Shown piece after piece: positions 12,002 through 24,283 of a stretch of DNA of 64,000 nt. The notes beneath the pieces are model-generated. The model was given only the letters and a program-made list of their open reading frames with translations. It was not told where the DNA came from and did no database searches. The stretch lies in NCBI RefSeq assembly GCF_024679245.1, contig NC_090191.1, positions 36,995,638-37,059,637 on the forward strand, written 5' to 3'. The position numbers and the translations under genes were made by a program. The DNA comes from Pseudorasbora parva. Lineage: Eukaryota > Chordata > Actinopteri > Cypriniformes > Gobionidae. The stretch's first letter is position 1; the number at the start of each line of letters is the position of its first letter.

Positions 12002-15000
12002 CTACTTTAAACTGCTGAGGAATTTGGGCTGTTCCTCTCCGCGTGGCAACAGTAGCTCCCCTCCGATTTTGGGTCCCTTTTTCTCCTGTGGAAGTGAAAT
12101 ACAGAGCGAGTTACACACTTCTATAATTAAATTGCTGAAGTACCAATGAAAAATGCAACCCAATTGTAATTATTTATATATAGAGGGTATGCACTTGACA
12201 CTACTGTCACGTGACGTCGGTCGGCCACAGCGACTGTGGTTGCGCCCACTGAGTGGCAAAAACACTGAATGTAAGCACTGGTTTTCAGCGTGAATGCCGC
12301 GCAAAAAATAAAAAATAAATATGAAAAGAGCTATAATATTGAACCCAAATACCCAGCGTGTAAACAGGAAACAAGGAGCATCCGAGGGTTAAGTAAAGGT
12401 TCCATGAAAATATTTTGTAAATGTTCATAAATGCATTATTAAAGGAATTCTAAGTAAGAAATGTATTTCAATTAATCATAAAATGTCCCTGATATGTCAC
12501 TAGACATTAAGAAATCATGTTCATTTCAAATACTTATATCACTGACAACAGTAGTCTGGCCAGGATATTGTCATTTAAAAGTTGTTGTTGCAGCCCTCAA
12601 CTGATGTTGATGTTGACATGTTGTGTTTTGGCCTGAAGCTCCACCCTCCACCTATCTACCAATCATAAAGTCAGTAGTGTTTCGGCATCTGGGTTGCCAG
12701 ATCTGCTCTAGTTACCACAGCTGCAGCTACAAACGTTCCAGCAGCCTATCTGGCAACCTCGAGTCAGGGGGAGGGGGATACACCGCTCGACAGTCATTTA
12801 AAAGTGATTGCAGTACCAATTTGCCACAATCGTTACATACACTTCCTTTAAAAGGTTAGTTCACCCAAAAATGAAAATTAGATGTTTATACCTACACTGG
12901 GGGTAAGCAGAAAGATGTCTAATTTTCATTTTTGGGTGAACCCTTTAATAGTAATATGGATTGCCAAGTTGTATCTTGGCCAAATAGTGTCCCACCTAAC
13001 AAACCTTATGTATTCAGCTTTCATATGATGTATACATCTCAAAAAAAAAGAAAAAACTGACCTGTTTTTTTTTTAAATAATAATAATAGCTGTAGTAAAG
13101 AATTGAAACTGTACCTTTAACATGCAGTCTCTCTCCCACTTGAAGAGGCCACAATGGCTAAAATGGAAAAGTGCAATTTAAGTTATTACAGCAACTTATC
13201 AACTAACAATTAAGTATTAAAATGTCAGTATCTTATCAGATGTCTACTATAAAATGACAGCCATGAATTCTGAAAGACCTGCTGTGTCACCCACCTGCAG
13301 GCTCCGTGTGGCATCCGTGCCAGGCAGATCTTTCTCTGTCCGCAGGGGCATTTGAAGAAGCGCTTGACTGCGTCGTGCCACTGGTAATCATGCTTCTCTT
13401 CCACGCAGCGGTCCGCGGGTTTAAAGTGGGTGTATTTACACTGCGAGAGAGAAGGGCTCATGAACTTAACTGCATAAATGATCTGTGATTTACAAGCGTA
13501 ATCAGTCCCAAACTACATAATTGTGTAACTAGCATCTTAAAGAGGTTTGGTTTGCCTTTGGTTCCTCTTGAACAACATTTATGTAACAAAATTGGTTCGT
13601 CATTAAGATTTGCTGTGAATAAAAAACAATTTGCTACTAATGATGCAGGAGAAATCACTTTTTTTAGAAGGACCTGAATGAGACACATTAATAAACGTGC
13701 TATTCCACTGGGATTTTCAAGCGGACCACTTGAAATTTAAAATCCACCCAGTGCTTTTTTTAACCCTATTTTTTCACTGGAAAAACAGAGTTACGTAATG
13801 TATGGCTTACTCCACATATAGGACTGATGCTATGTCAGTTTAGTTTCAAGTTTGTTGACTTACGGTTTTGCAGGTGACAGCCCGACACTTCATCTCCCTG
13901 ATGCTCTTCATCTTCTCCTCCATCTTCTCTTTTTGCACCAGCGGCTCAAAATATTCCTGCATGGCCTGCTCCTCAATCTAGACGTATAACATTTAGTCAG
14001 ACATGCATGAAAATTCCACCGGGATATGACTTGAACAATCATTTCATATCACATGTGGTGAAAAAAAAAATCTCTACAGCATCCAAAGCAAATAAAGCCA
14101 GATCACGCTGAACACTTGCTGTGCCATATCCTGCTTTCAAATCAACCGCAAGCTCCGCCCACCTATTATGATATCAACACACACGCTGCTGTTCGGCCAA
14201 GATACACACCTCTCCCATCATCCACGAATTTGAAGACTTAGCGTTGAGGATACGCTGAAACTCCTCCGATTGGATGTACTCCAGCTGTTCCCGCCTCTTT
14301 TTCTGAGCTGGCTCCTCCTCCTCACCAATGAAATTCTCATCTGTTACTGCAGATAGATTTATAGAAGAATAAGTGGCTTAGAGAAAAGCAAACAGTCAAT
14401 CATAAAACTCATGAATGTGTGTACCTTTAGGTGTGGAGAGATTGCGCTCTACTCGATCCACGATCTCATCGCTCTTGGCTCGCTTGCGTTTTACAGCATT
14501 TGGGTCGTCTTTAACAATGACTGAACCTTTGGCTTGGAGTTTCCTCACTGCCGCCAACTAATAAACAACAATAAACAAAAACAGCTATTCTAAACTAATT
14601 TAAAGCAGATGGAAAATCATCCTGAAAGCATCAAGAGTTTTCAATCCAGCGACCCAAAGGGAGCTGCAAGGGGGATGTTGACAGTCCGTGGAAAATTTAG
14701 GAGAGTAAAAATGTAACTTAAATGTAAGAGAATTACTGCTTTGAGGATGGAAATCATAAGATTAATGTGATTATTTTATTTCAGCTTTTGTTTTTAATAA
14801 AAAAATAAAGATGCATTAGAGCATACTCTTTTAAACTTATAAATCAACAAATAAAAATAAATGCATTTTAATGTTCCATTTTAAAACATTTATTTATAAT
14901 TCAATTAACTACTTCACTGTGCTTTTACAAAAAGTTGCCAGCCGTCACCAGCATTTTCACAAAACTTTGTTGTATGAATATCTGACCATACAATATATCA

Positions 15001-18000
15001 AAAGAAATAACAGAACCTTTGCTTTTTAAAATATATATATATATATTTCAGCTTTTCTAGATTTTATTCATGGTATTGCAACACTTGAATGCTGTATACG
15101 TTTTTACATGTAAATAGCAGGTAAAGATATAACCAATTGAATTATTTATTTTTTTAAAGTACAAATATTTTTTCCTTTTTATTAATAATATATTATTATT
15201 AGCTATTACTAATGTAATACATTATAAAGTTTATCAACCATTAAAAATTATTATTGTTAATTAATTTTAAACTAATTACCACTAATTTAAAATACCTTTA
15301 GTTATTTAACTATTAAGAATGGTTTATTATGCTAATGTAAATACATCTTAAAGATCATAAATCTCACCTTCCTTGCAATAATATATATTTTTGTATTTGT
15401 ATCAAATTCAACTCAACATGAAAATGATGCTCTTCTGGTTTTTGCATTTAACAGCACTTTAATACCAGATAGAAGAAAAAGACAGACAACATTCTGGTAA
15501 TTAAAAAATCCTTTAACAAATGATGGCGCACTTTCCCAGGCCAGTACCTTTGTGACTGAGACGTTTTTTGATGAAGGTGGAGACAGATCAAAAAGAATGT
15601 CCTCTCCTTCTGAAAAGCCACGGCCCAGTGTTGGAACAGGAGGACCTGAGAGACGGGACACAGGGCCAGACGACACTTTTGAAACCTCCGAGGCTGCTTT
15701 TGGGGAGAGCAGGGGACCCCTGCTTACACTAGGCCGGGAGGGAGCAACAGGACTCCCACTATTCTGACCCAGGACCCTGGGTAGAGGGAAAAAAAAAAAC
15801 TATAGTACATTCGCTATAAGGACAGTTTAAGGGTCTTGATTAAGAACACAACCACTCCAAAAACTCAATATGGAAACACTAAATGTATCAGATTTCAAAT
15901 GGAATGCAAAACAAATGCAATGAGTAGTTCAAGCAACAGTTATTAAAAAAAAACATCTCACCTCTTTTGAATCTCTTCTGCCTTTTTCTTTCGAGCAAGC
16001 ATTCTCTGCTGGTGCTGTTCTTTCTGCTGTTTGAGAAGGTCAGATGCAGATATAGATTCAACTGAAGATCCAGTCGCCGCTAAAACAGGCAAATAAAAAA
16101 AAAATAGATAGATTAGAGAGATACATTTTTTTGCATGGTATCACATTGACAAATCTGCTGGCGTTTGTTTTGTTTCATTGCATCCCAATTGTGGGGTGGC
16201 ATTCAACAGACATCTGCTGGCCCAAAACAGTACTGCAGCATCAGAGAACATTCAGAATTATTCTTAATAGTCAACTAGTAGCTCTTAAATTGCTTCAAAC
16301 TAATGAAAACCAACAGCGATTGATGTAAAATATGGTATATTGACCATTAAGTCGTGTGGTTTGAATATGCACAAACAAGTCATTTTAGTCTGCTCACGTT
16401 AGAGATTTAGAATGACATGAGAGTTAATAAATGCTAATAGAAGTTTAATTTTGGATGAACTATCCCTTTAAATTACCTGTACTCTTGGCCTTTCCTAAAT
16501 GTCTCTTTATATTAAGTGCTCCAGGCGTCGGCATAGACATCAGGCCCTTGAAGTCATCTGAACAGCCCGACACCTCGCCCGAATTCAGAGCTACCGGAAA
16601 AACACTTGATTAGATATCATAAACAAGCACAAAACAGCCATTTTGAGAAGAAGAAAAAAAGGTGTACTAAACAGAAAGTTTACCAAGTTTCTTAGTTGGG
16701 ATGGAAGCCAAAATAGACAGCATAGTGGGTTGTTTCTTTGGCTGTGGACCAGACCTGTCAAATTAAAAGATTTATATGATAATTGTATGGTTAGTGAGGA
16801 TTTAGAAAGAAGGTGACAGTCATAAAAAGAGGCAGTAAACTCACGTTGAGGGTGCACATGCGAGTGAGGACATGCCCCCGTAGTGAAAGTTAGATTGGCA
16901 CAGGCGCTCCTTCAAACTTCCCCGCCCCTTTCCTTTGCCAGGAGCGGAGCCTGTGAAGCTGGACTGAAGCTCCGCCCTCTTGGAGCTCATTTTCTTGTAC
17001 TGGGCTTTAACGTGGTACTGGCAGTACTGGCATTCGTACTGTTAAAGCAAACAGGAGTAATGAATTGGTTGATCATGAAATATTTCAGAAAAGGTTGATG
17101 TCCCAACATGGAGACTTGCCAAGTTGACTAGCTGAGTGCAAGTGTCCCCGTTCTTTTTTTTTGCCTTGCAGGTGCCGAAGTCCATGGCTTCTCCCATTAT
17201 AAGGACCTTTTGTGGATGGTCCACTGTCAGGCTGAGCTGGAGAGAGCAACACATACCACGACTCATTAAAATTAACATGAAACATTGTTTGCAATATTTT
17301 ACTTCCAGAATCTGACTTTTTTTACATAATAAAAAGGGGTTATGTATAAAAGTGTTATTATAATATTTAGGTAACGTGTTATATAGTATAGTATTATGTA
17401 TATTTGAGTATTTATTTTTATACTTTCATTTAAACTGAAGTATTAATTTTGTGTACTCCTTTTTTATATTTAGCTTTATTTAATAAGGTATTTTAGTTTA
17501 TTTATTTAGTTTCAGCTTTAGTCATTTTACTTCACTTAAATTACAGCTTAAAAACATTTTTAATAAGTTCCTTAAGATATTTTTTTTTCTAAAAGAAGAA
17601 ATTGATTCCATTAAAGTAAGACTATAGTTTGACAAATTATATTTTCTTTGCATGACACGCTGACATGATTACAGAACAGAATGGCTCTTTCGGCAATATC
17701 CTGTTATACATTATCCCATTGGATAAACATTTGTTTCATGTGTCAGAATGGAAGAGAGGCTCTCGGAAATGCGTATAAACTCCACATATTTTTGATTTTC
17801 CAATGACAGTCTTTTGATTGGCAAAAAACACTCTGAGCCCTTCACTACAGGCTTTCGTAGACAACCTAGTTGGGGAAGGTCTAATTTTTTAGGTTTCTTT
17901 GCAAACTGTTCACACAAAAAACAAAAAAGATGCCCATTTAAAGATGCAAAGAGTCACCTTGTGAATTCACATAATGTATGTTTATACAAAAATAATGTTT

Positions 18001-20627
18001 GATGGTTTTTAAAATATATGATATTGAGGGCTTTATCTTCACAAACCTCATTGGAACCCTCTTTGTTCTTCATTGGGTTTGGATTAAGGATGCCAATCAC
18101 TGTCCCAGTGTCAGTCTTCCACAGATCCGTGTGAACAGACCCAAACAGGAAGAGTGACACATTCACTTCCAGATTATGAAGGTCATTCAGCTTCCAGATG
18201 CTGAAGGTTTTCCCCTACAAAACATACAAGTGTACAATCAAACATGCAATATGTAATCCATATACATGAGTTCAGATCTTAGAAACGCCTTGAGACAACT
18301 CTTACATTGTTTTTGCTCTGTGGGGTAATCTTATTTATCACCACTGCAAAAGTGACCCAATCGCTGTCCTCTAAATTGTCCCTGGCCAATCGATCGGGCA
18401 GCTGAGAGAGTTTGATCAGTTTGCGGGTGGCCATTTTTTGCTCAATGTCTATGGAAGACAGACGTGGTTTCCTACAGAAAAACAAAAACATTGTGCTTTT
18501 AATAATAAAGAGAAAACCTGAAATGCATATAAGATGGTAAGATGTTATCAAGTTAATTTAATGAGGATAACATCAATAAATAACCATTTTTGGTAATTAA
18601 TATTCTATGTATTGAAACCAAAGAAAGCTAAATTAAAGAGGCCATTTAAAGCCCTTTTTTCAAAGGCTTGATTATGTTTTTGGAGTGTACTGGAAAAGGT
18701 TTTCATGCTTGAATGTTTTTTTTATTTATTTGATATTGTTGCAACACTTATCTCCCCTGTCTGTCAGTAACATGGTTTAGTTTCTGTCTATGAAGCCCCT
18801 CCTTCAAAAAAGCATAATGCAATCTAATTGGTCGGCTGGACCTGTGTGTGTTCTTGTGTGTCAAACCGCTTTGAGCATCTCTTGGAGTTTCAACACACTA
18901 CTAAAAGCAATTTAACTAGGCCTCATACTTTTTTGCATATGCATTTAGTGAAGATTATTATATTGAGGAATATTGTGACATTCATTCCCAGAAGAAAACT
19001 ACAATGGAGGCATTTCAGGGAGTTCAGAAACAGTGCACACTGAAAATAACACCCTTTGAATTAATTGTGTTTTGTAACTTTGTAGACATTTTTCATGCTC
19101 AAACAACATTACACAATAAAGAAAGTGTAAAAAAAACAAAAACATAATAGGACAGTTTTAATAATTTCAACACGCCACTGACCGAAGTCTGAGACCTGAG
19201 AATTTCTCCACAGTGACCTCTTGATTGACAGATGGACGAGGTGTGGCCTGACGCACAGTGGGAGGAGACTTGAGAGGGGGCGGTGACTTCAACATGCGGT
19301 CTATCATTGGCTGAGATTGGCAGTTCTTCATACTCTGGCCAATGGTAGTCTGCCTTTCTGAGGATACTAATTTACACACAAAAAAGTTTGATTTAAAGCA
19401 TATATGATATTCAAATATTTAAAGCATTTAAATAATGTGTCACCTGCTTTGGGTTGGTGGGCCGACCTCTGCTTATTTTTCTGTTTTAGTGTTGCACCTG
19501 ATGGAGGAGAGGCATCGCTGCCCTGTCGTGTTGGTGGAGGAGTTTTCAAACCCCCCTGAAGTGGCGTTAAGGGTTTGGTGCTCGTCTGTCTCTGGACGGA
19601 AGGTTTGCTTTCAGGCTGTGTGGGTTTCTGTGAGGCCTCCAGCTGCTGCTGTAGCTTTTGCATCTTCTGCTGCATTAATTTCAGTTCGGCTGGAAGACAA
19701 ATATAGTCATCACCACCACACAACAGCCTGGGCCCTATTTTAATGATCCGAGGCCATGGCGCAGGTGCACTTAGAGCGCGTCCCAATCCATTTTTGCTAG
19801 TTTATCAATGAAAAAAATGGTTGGAGTGCCAGGCACACGGTTCATTATGTGCAATAAACCAATCATAGTCTCATCTCCCACTAAATATTTCTGTGCTGCT
19901 ACATGTCCCTGTGTGTGCGTAATAAACAGTGTATGCACGTTGTGCACCCACCTGTTGGTGCATATTAGTAACATGCCCTTTAAATAACACAAAAATACTA
20001 GTTTTCAGTTGCCTTAAAATAGCAAAGCGCCAACAATGAGCCTCGTTTTCAGACCAATAGGCCCATGGGGAAACAGATAGGTGCGAGTGCATTTTCTATT
20101 TAAACAACAAACTGGACGTGAAGATGAACAATGTCAGGCTGAAAGTAGCACAAAAAAAACTTGCATTGCGCCGGTGTATGATAGGGCCCTTCATGATTAA
20201 ACTGTGCATATCTAAACATGCCCAGAATAACTACATCATTACCCTCCAGGTCTTCCTTTGACTTATTCAAGTCACTGCCGCCTTCAGCAGAGCTGGATTT
20301 CCCAGGTGCCACTTCTTCTTCCCCTTCCTCCTCTGGCTCAATATATTGGTGACCATCATCATCCTCATCGAAGAGGTCGTCCAGATTGTCAGTGCCCTCT
20401 CCAGCAGCGGGAGTCTCAAGATTCTGGCTCTCACTCTCCGCAAATAGAGACAGCAACATGTCCAGATTCTCCTCCTCTAATGTCAGACACATGCAACATA
20501 GTTACATTGTATAGTATATTGCTCGTTCATTAAATATAGCAGTTAAATAAAAAAAATTAAAATACATGTACTTTATAATATGATACATTTAGTAAAAATA
20601 TATTACATATATAACATGTTATAAGGA

Positions 20628-20693
<66 letters not shown>

Positions 20694-21058
20694 TTTAGAA
20701 CAGGGTATTACACACTGATTAAAGAACAGATTATTATAATATTACTGTCATGTGTAATACTCTTAAAATACGGCATATAAAAGTACGTTTTATGATACTA
20801 TGGCCAAAACTGTATGTCAAAAGAGCAACAACAGCATACAAAAGTGCTTACTTACAAACGAAATCATAATTAAACAAATTTAGCTATTATATTATAACAT
20901 ACTAATATCATAACATATATTTAGTGAAAACCGCTCAAGAAATTACGGGAACCGGGAAGTAAGAGATCATTTCTCATTTAATTTAAGTAGGATTTAATCA
21001 AACAAGTAATAAACTGGTCTAACATTTGTACTAATATGCTGCCGGACATACCTGTCAT
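12002..21058 (-). CDS. mcm10: Minichromosome maintenance protein 10, complete
   Basis: Nuclear replication-initiation factor that binds DNA, the CMG helicase and pol alpha. Eighteen coding exons in transcript order: 21052-21058, 20243-20476, 19444-19689, 19183-19366, 18306-18471, 18047-18214, 17120-17236, 16845-17038, 16684-16754, 16477-16590, 15962-16079, 15548-15776, 14425-14557, 14210-14346, 13864-13977, 13295-13440, 13115-13157, 12002-12085. They sum to 2505 nt (834 aa; human about 875) with phases matching throughout. The N-terminus (MTEEENLDMLLSLF) is acidic and is followed by a coiled coil (ELKLMQQKMQKLQQQLEA). The OB-fold spans residues about 230-350 (SDWVTFAVVINK, GKTFSIWKLNDL). The CCCH zinc finger comprises CKAKKKNGDTC plus YECQYCQYHV (about 355-384). 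The C-terminal zinc ribbon (CRAVTCKT, RFFKCPCG, ACSHCG) is followed by GEEQPKFLSSLK. Exon 1 has only 7 coding nt. Intron 17039-17119 uses a GC donor. Confidence 0.96.
12523..12853. mobile_element. Dispersed repeat, copy 1 of a near-identical pair (family C)
   Basis: Nearly identical to 25604-25983, including phrases such as acttatatcactgacaacag and the segment around ccaatcataaagtcagtagt. Both end at cacttcctttaaaa. High similarity suggests recent mobilisation. It lies in mcm10 intron 17. Translation gives a meaningless 78-codon ORF also shared with the other copy. Confidence 0.8.
12851..12949. mobile_element. Minimal fold-back TTAA-type element (family B)
   Basis: The left arm ggttagttcacccaaaaatg and the right arm catttttgggtgaaccctt extend to about 35 bp of inverted repeat around a loop of roughly 30 nt. 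This is essentially two family-B termini back to back, directly adjoining the family-C repeat. Confidence 0.7.
16402..16472. mobile_element. Family B terminal fragment in mcm10 intron
   Basis: The phrases gaatgacatgagagttaata and tggatgaactatcccttta match the right end of the family-B elements. Confidence 0.5.
18636..19015 (+). mobile_element. Dispersed repeat (family D), copy in mcm10 intron
   Basis: Starts with taaagaggccatttaaagcc and includes ggttttcatgcttgaatg and atgaagcccctccttc. The same order in reverse complement is found at 29037-29337, and a partial copy lies at 32525-32690. It is non-coding and probably a non-autonomous DNA element. Confidence 0.6.
19730..20191 (+). mobile_element. 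DNA element with TAGGGCCC-type ends (family A), copy in mcm10 intron 2
   Basis: Begins gggccctattttaatgatc and ends ggtgtatgatagggccc, giving short inverted termini. Internal phrases (cacttagagcgcgtcccaat, cttgcattgcgccgg) recur at 53864-54362, with parts at 2295-2520 and 52270-52590. No transposase is present, so it is non-autonomous. Confidence 0.65.
20629..20692. repeat. (CA)n microsatellite
   Basis: Uninterrupted CA run of about 31 units in mcm10 intron 1. Confidence 0.95.
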
Positions 21059-21149
21059 TTTGATTTTGATTGCCTTCCCTTGCTTTATGTTTAAATGAAA
21101 GCTATTTAACAACTCCCTGCTGGAACAGAAGACTGCTGTTGTTTCAATG

Positions 21150-21161
21150 TTGGCGCGAAAA
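21150..21161. promoter_or_regulatory. E2F-type site upstream of mcm10
   Basis: TTGGCGCGAAAA reads TTTTCGCGCCAA on the mcm10 strand, a full match to the E2F consensus. It lies about 92 bp upstream of the mcm10 ATG. Two ETS-like CCGGAA cores (21181-21186, and 21197-21202 in reverse) lie just beyond. E2F control is well known for replication-licensing genes; binding here is inferred. Confidence 0.6.
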
Positions 21162-21886
21162 ATGTTTAATATTCAGGACCCCGGAACAACGTCACTTTCC
21201 GGCAGAACTGCAGAACTTCGTGCCTGTTCATAACAAAAAATTCAGCTGTACAAAAACATCACAGTAATACTACGTTTTTGTAACTAATAATAAATGCAAT
21301 ATAAGTACGTTTAGTGTAGCGTTTACATTTCCAGGTCAAGCGAAAAAAACAATGCGTTCCAGCCGAAATAATTGTCTGGTCTGTTCTTGGCAAATATTTC
21401 AATTTTGCTTATAAAGGTAAAATTTCGACTTAAAATACCTTAAACTGATTGATATATATAAATAATGATAAGAACTAATAACAAATTAGACACATTAGAA
21501 ACAAAAAAGATGCCACATCTAAACAGTCAACTTTATTAGATAAAAATGAATAGTTAGCCATGTAGAGCACTGCATATATAGACAGTTGGATACACAATAC
21601 ATAACAATTCGCTTCTGAACTTGAATGCAGATCTACAGTACATGAAAAACACACTTTTTAGGTCAGTTTTATGGGATTTATTCCAATAACCTAAAAAAAA
21701 CCCCCACAGATCTAGCTGACAGAACTTTTAATTCAATTTGGTCAGTTAAATCCTATGTAATAACCTAATTAATCTTGAATTGTAAACCAGTGAATACTTG
21801 TTAATTAAGTAAAGTAATGCTAGTTGATCAGGAATGTTCAGGCAACCGTGGTAAAACTCTAAGGCCATGGTCAGTACTAGTTGATT

Positions 21887-23946
21887 TCACTGCTTCAGCA
21901 CAGGCAACTCTCTGGGTTTAAAGAAGGCCTGGGACATCCCCATAGCATAGATATACACCTTGGAGTCCACGATGATGTTCTCTTTTTGTAATAACTCTAT
22001 AAAAAAGAACAATAAAAGTGTAGTACATGTACAAGCATTTTTCTTATATTTTCTTATTCTCCTATATTATTCTCCTTATTATACCTAGGCTGAATTTATT
22101 TAATCAAAAATACAGTAAAACAGTAATATGACATTGGAACATTAACGTTTTCTATTTGAATATATTTTAAAATGTAATTTATTCCTGTGATGTCAGTATC
22201 ACATGATACTTCAGAAATCACTCATTTGCTGATTTGCTGTTTAAGAAACATTTTGTTATTATTGATGTCAACCCCCCCCCCCCCCCATTTTTTGCTTCTT
22301 AATATTTTAAGTGATTAAAGTGACCGTGATTCATTTTTTCAGGATTCTTTGATTAATAGAAAGTGCAAAAGAAATAGAAATGTAACTTTATAAATGTCTT
22401 CACTGTCACTTTTGATCAATTTAATGTATCCTTGATGAATAAAACGATTCTTTCTTCTTTAAAGAAAAAAAAAAGAAAAAAACTTACTCTTACCTTTATA
22501 AATGGTAGTGTATTACTATAATAATATTAAGCAGCACAAATATTTTTAACACTGGTATTAATAGAAATAATAAAAGAAAATCAGCATATTAGAATGATTT
22601 CTGAAGGATCATGTGACACTAAAGACAGTAAATGAATCTAAATATAAAATATATTTAAATAGAAAAGTTATTTTGAATTGTAATATCTCACAACATTACT
22701 GTTTTACTGTATTCTTATGGAGCATAAATACTTCTTTCAAAAACATCAAAAAAATCTGAATTATTGCAAATTCTGATTGTCAGTGTCAGTACAAATTTTT
22801 TATTTAGCAATAGTTATTTATAAACAATGGATATGATTATAAACTGAAGATTTATGAATCACTCACCGTCAATTTTTTGTTGAAATTCATCCAAAGGTAG
22901 AAGAACAACCTCCACAAATTCTGAGAGACAAAATACATTTTCAGAAAAAACACAAATCAAGACATTATCAATAATGATGACTTATTTTTACTGGAAAACA
23001 AATACATACCTCCATCACCTAGACAATCACAATGGAGACAAAAGATAGAGCATGAATTGTTCTGCATTCATTTAAAAAACAAAACACATTTTACACAATA
23101 ATAGGAAATAACCTTCACTCACCCAGCTGCTGAGTGGGGTTTATATTTGCAATGTCGTCTCCATTAATATGGACCATCACGATCTGTGTGGTGCAGTTAG
23201 ACAAGCCTGGGTCTAAACATGTGACTAAAAGACAGAAAATTGGATGAGATATTAAAATATGTGAGTTATAAACATTTTATTAAGTATTCACACATATTAC
23301 AAGCGGTTGTACCTGGGGTGATGCCCACGACCTCCCCTTTGTAACCCGTTTCCTCCTTTAGTTCTCTCAAAGCAGCCACTTCAGGACTCTCATTGTCATC
23401 TATCAGACCTGAAATATTCATGCAGAGAGAATAATCAATGGTTATTTTATTGTATATAGACTATTATATGTTGTACAAACCTAAAGCAGACTGGCATCAT
23501 CAGACCTGCAGGAAACTCCAGTACGTTGCATCCCAAGGGTGGTCGAAACTGCTTCACCATGACCACACAGTCTTTATGTAGGGTCCGCTTCAGAAGGGCT
23601 ATGATTCCCACACCTTATAATATGTATATAGCATTAAAGCATGAACAAAGTTCCAAATGAAAGAGTGTGAGAGTATTTGGAAGCACACACACCATCAGCT
23701 GTACTGCCGGCTACTCGCGTTGTTCTCTTTACGGTTTCCCATGTTCTGAAGGGACAAGGTTCCACAAAATATATTCCAGTTAAGTGTCTAAAATTCTCTG
23801 TCCATCCATACATCTTTAAATAGATGGCTGTTTGCCAGTCTGTCTGTCTGTCCGTCAGTCCGTCTATTGCTGCTGTCTGTCCGTCCATCCATGGCTGCCA
23901 TCTGTCCGTCCATAAATTGCTGTTTTTTTGTCCGTCTGTCCACCCA

Positions 23947-24022
<76 letters not shown>

Positions 24023-24198
24023 CCTTCATAAATTGATGCCGTTGTCAGTCTATCCATCCATTCATCTATCTATCTGTCCGTCTCTCTCTTTAAATTGATG
24101 CATTTGTCAGTCTATCCATATGTAAGTATATCTATCTGTAAATTGATGTTTGGTTGTGTATCCATCTGTCTAATGTTTATGACTATCATTCATCCATC

Positions 24199-24283
<85 letters not shown>

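Noticed and set aside
12623..12859. 78-codon ORF shared with 25734-25985
   Set aside because: Conserved only because both lie in copies of the same dispersed repeat; reading frame contains indels between copies and resembles no protein.
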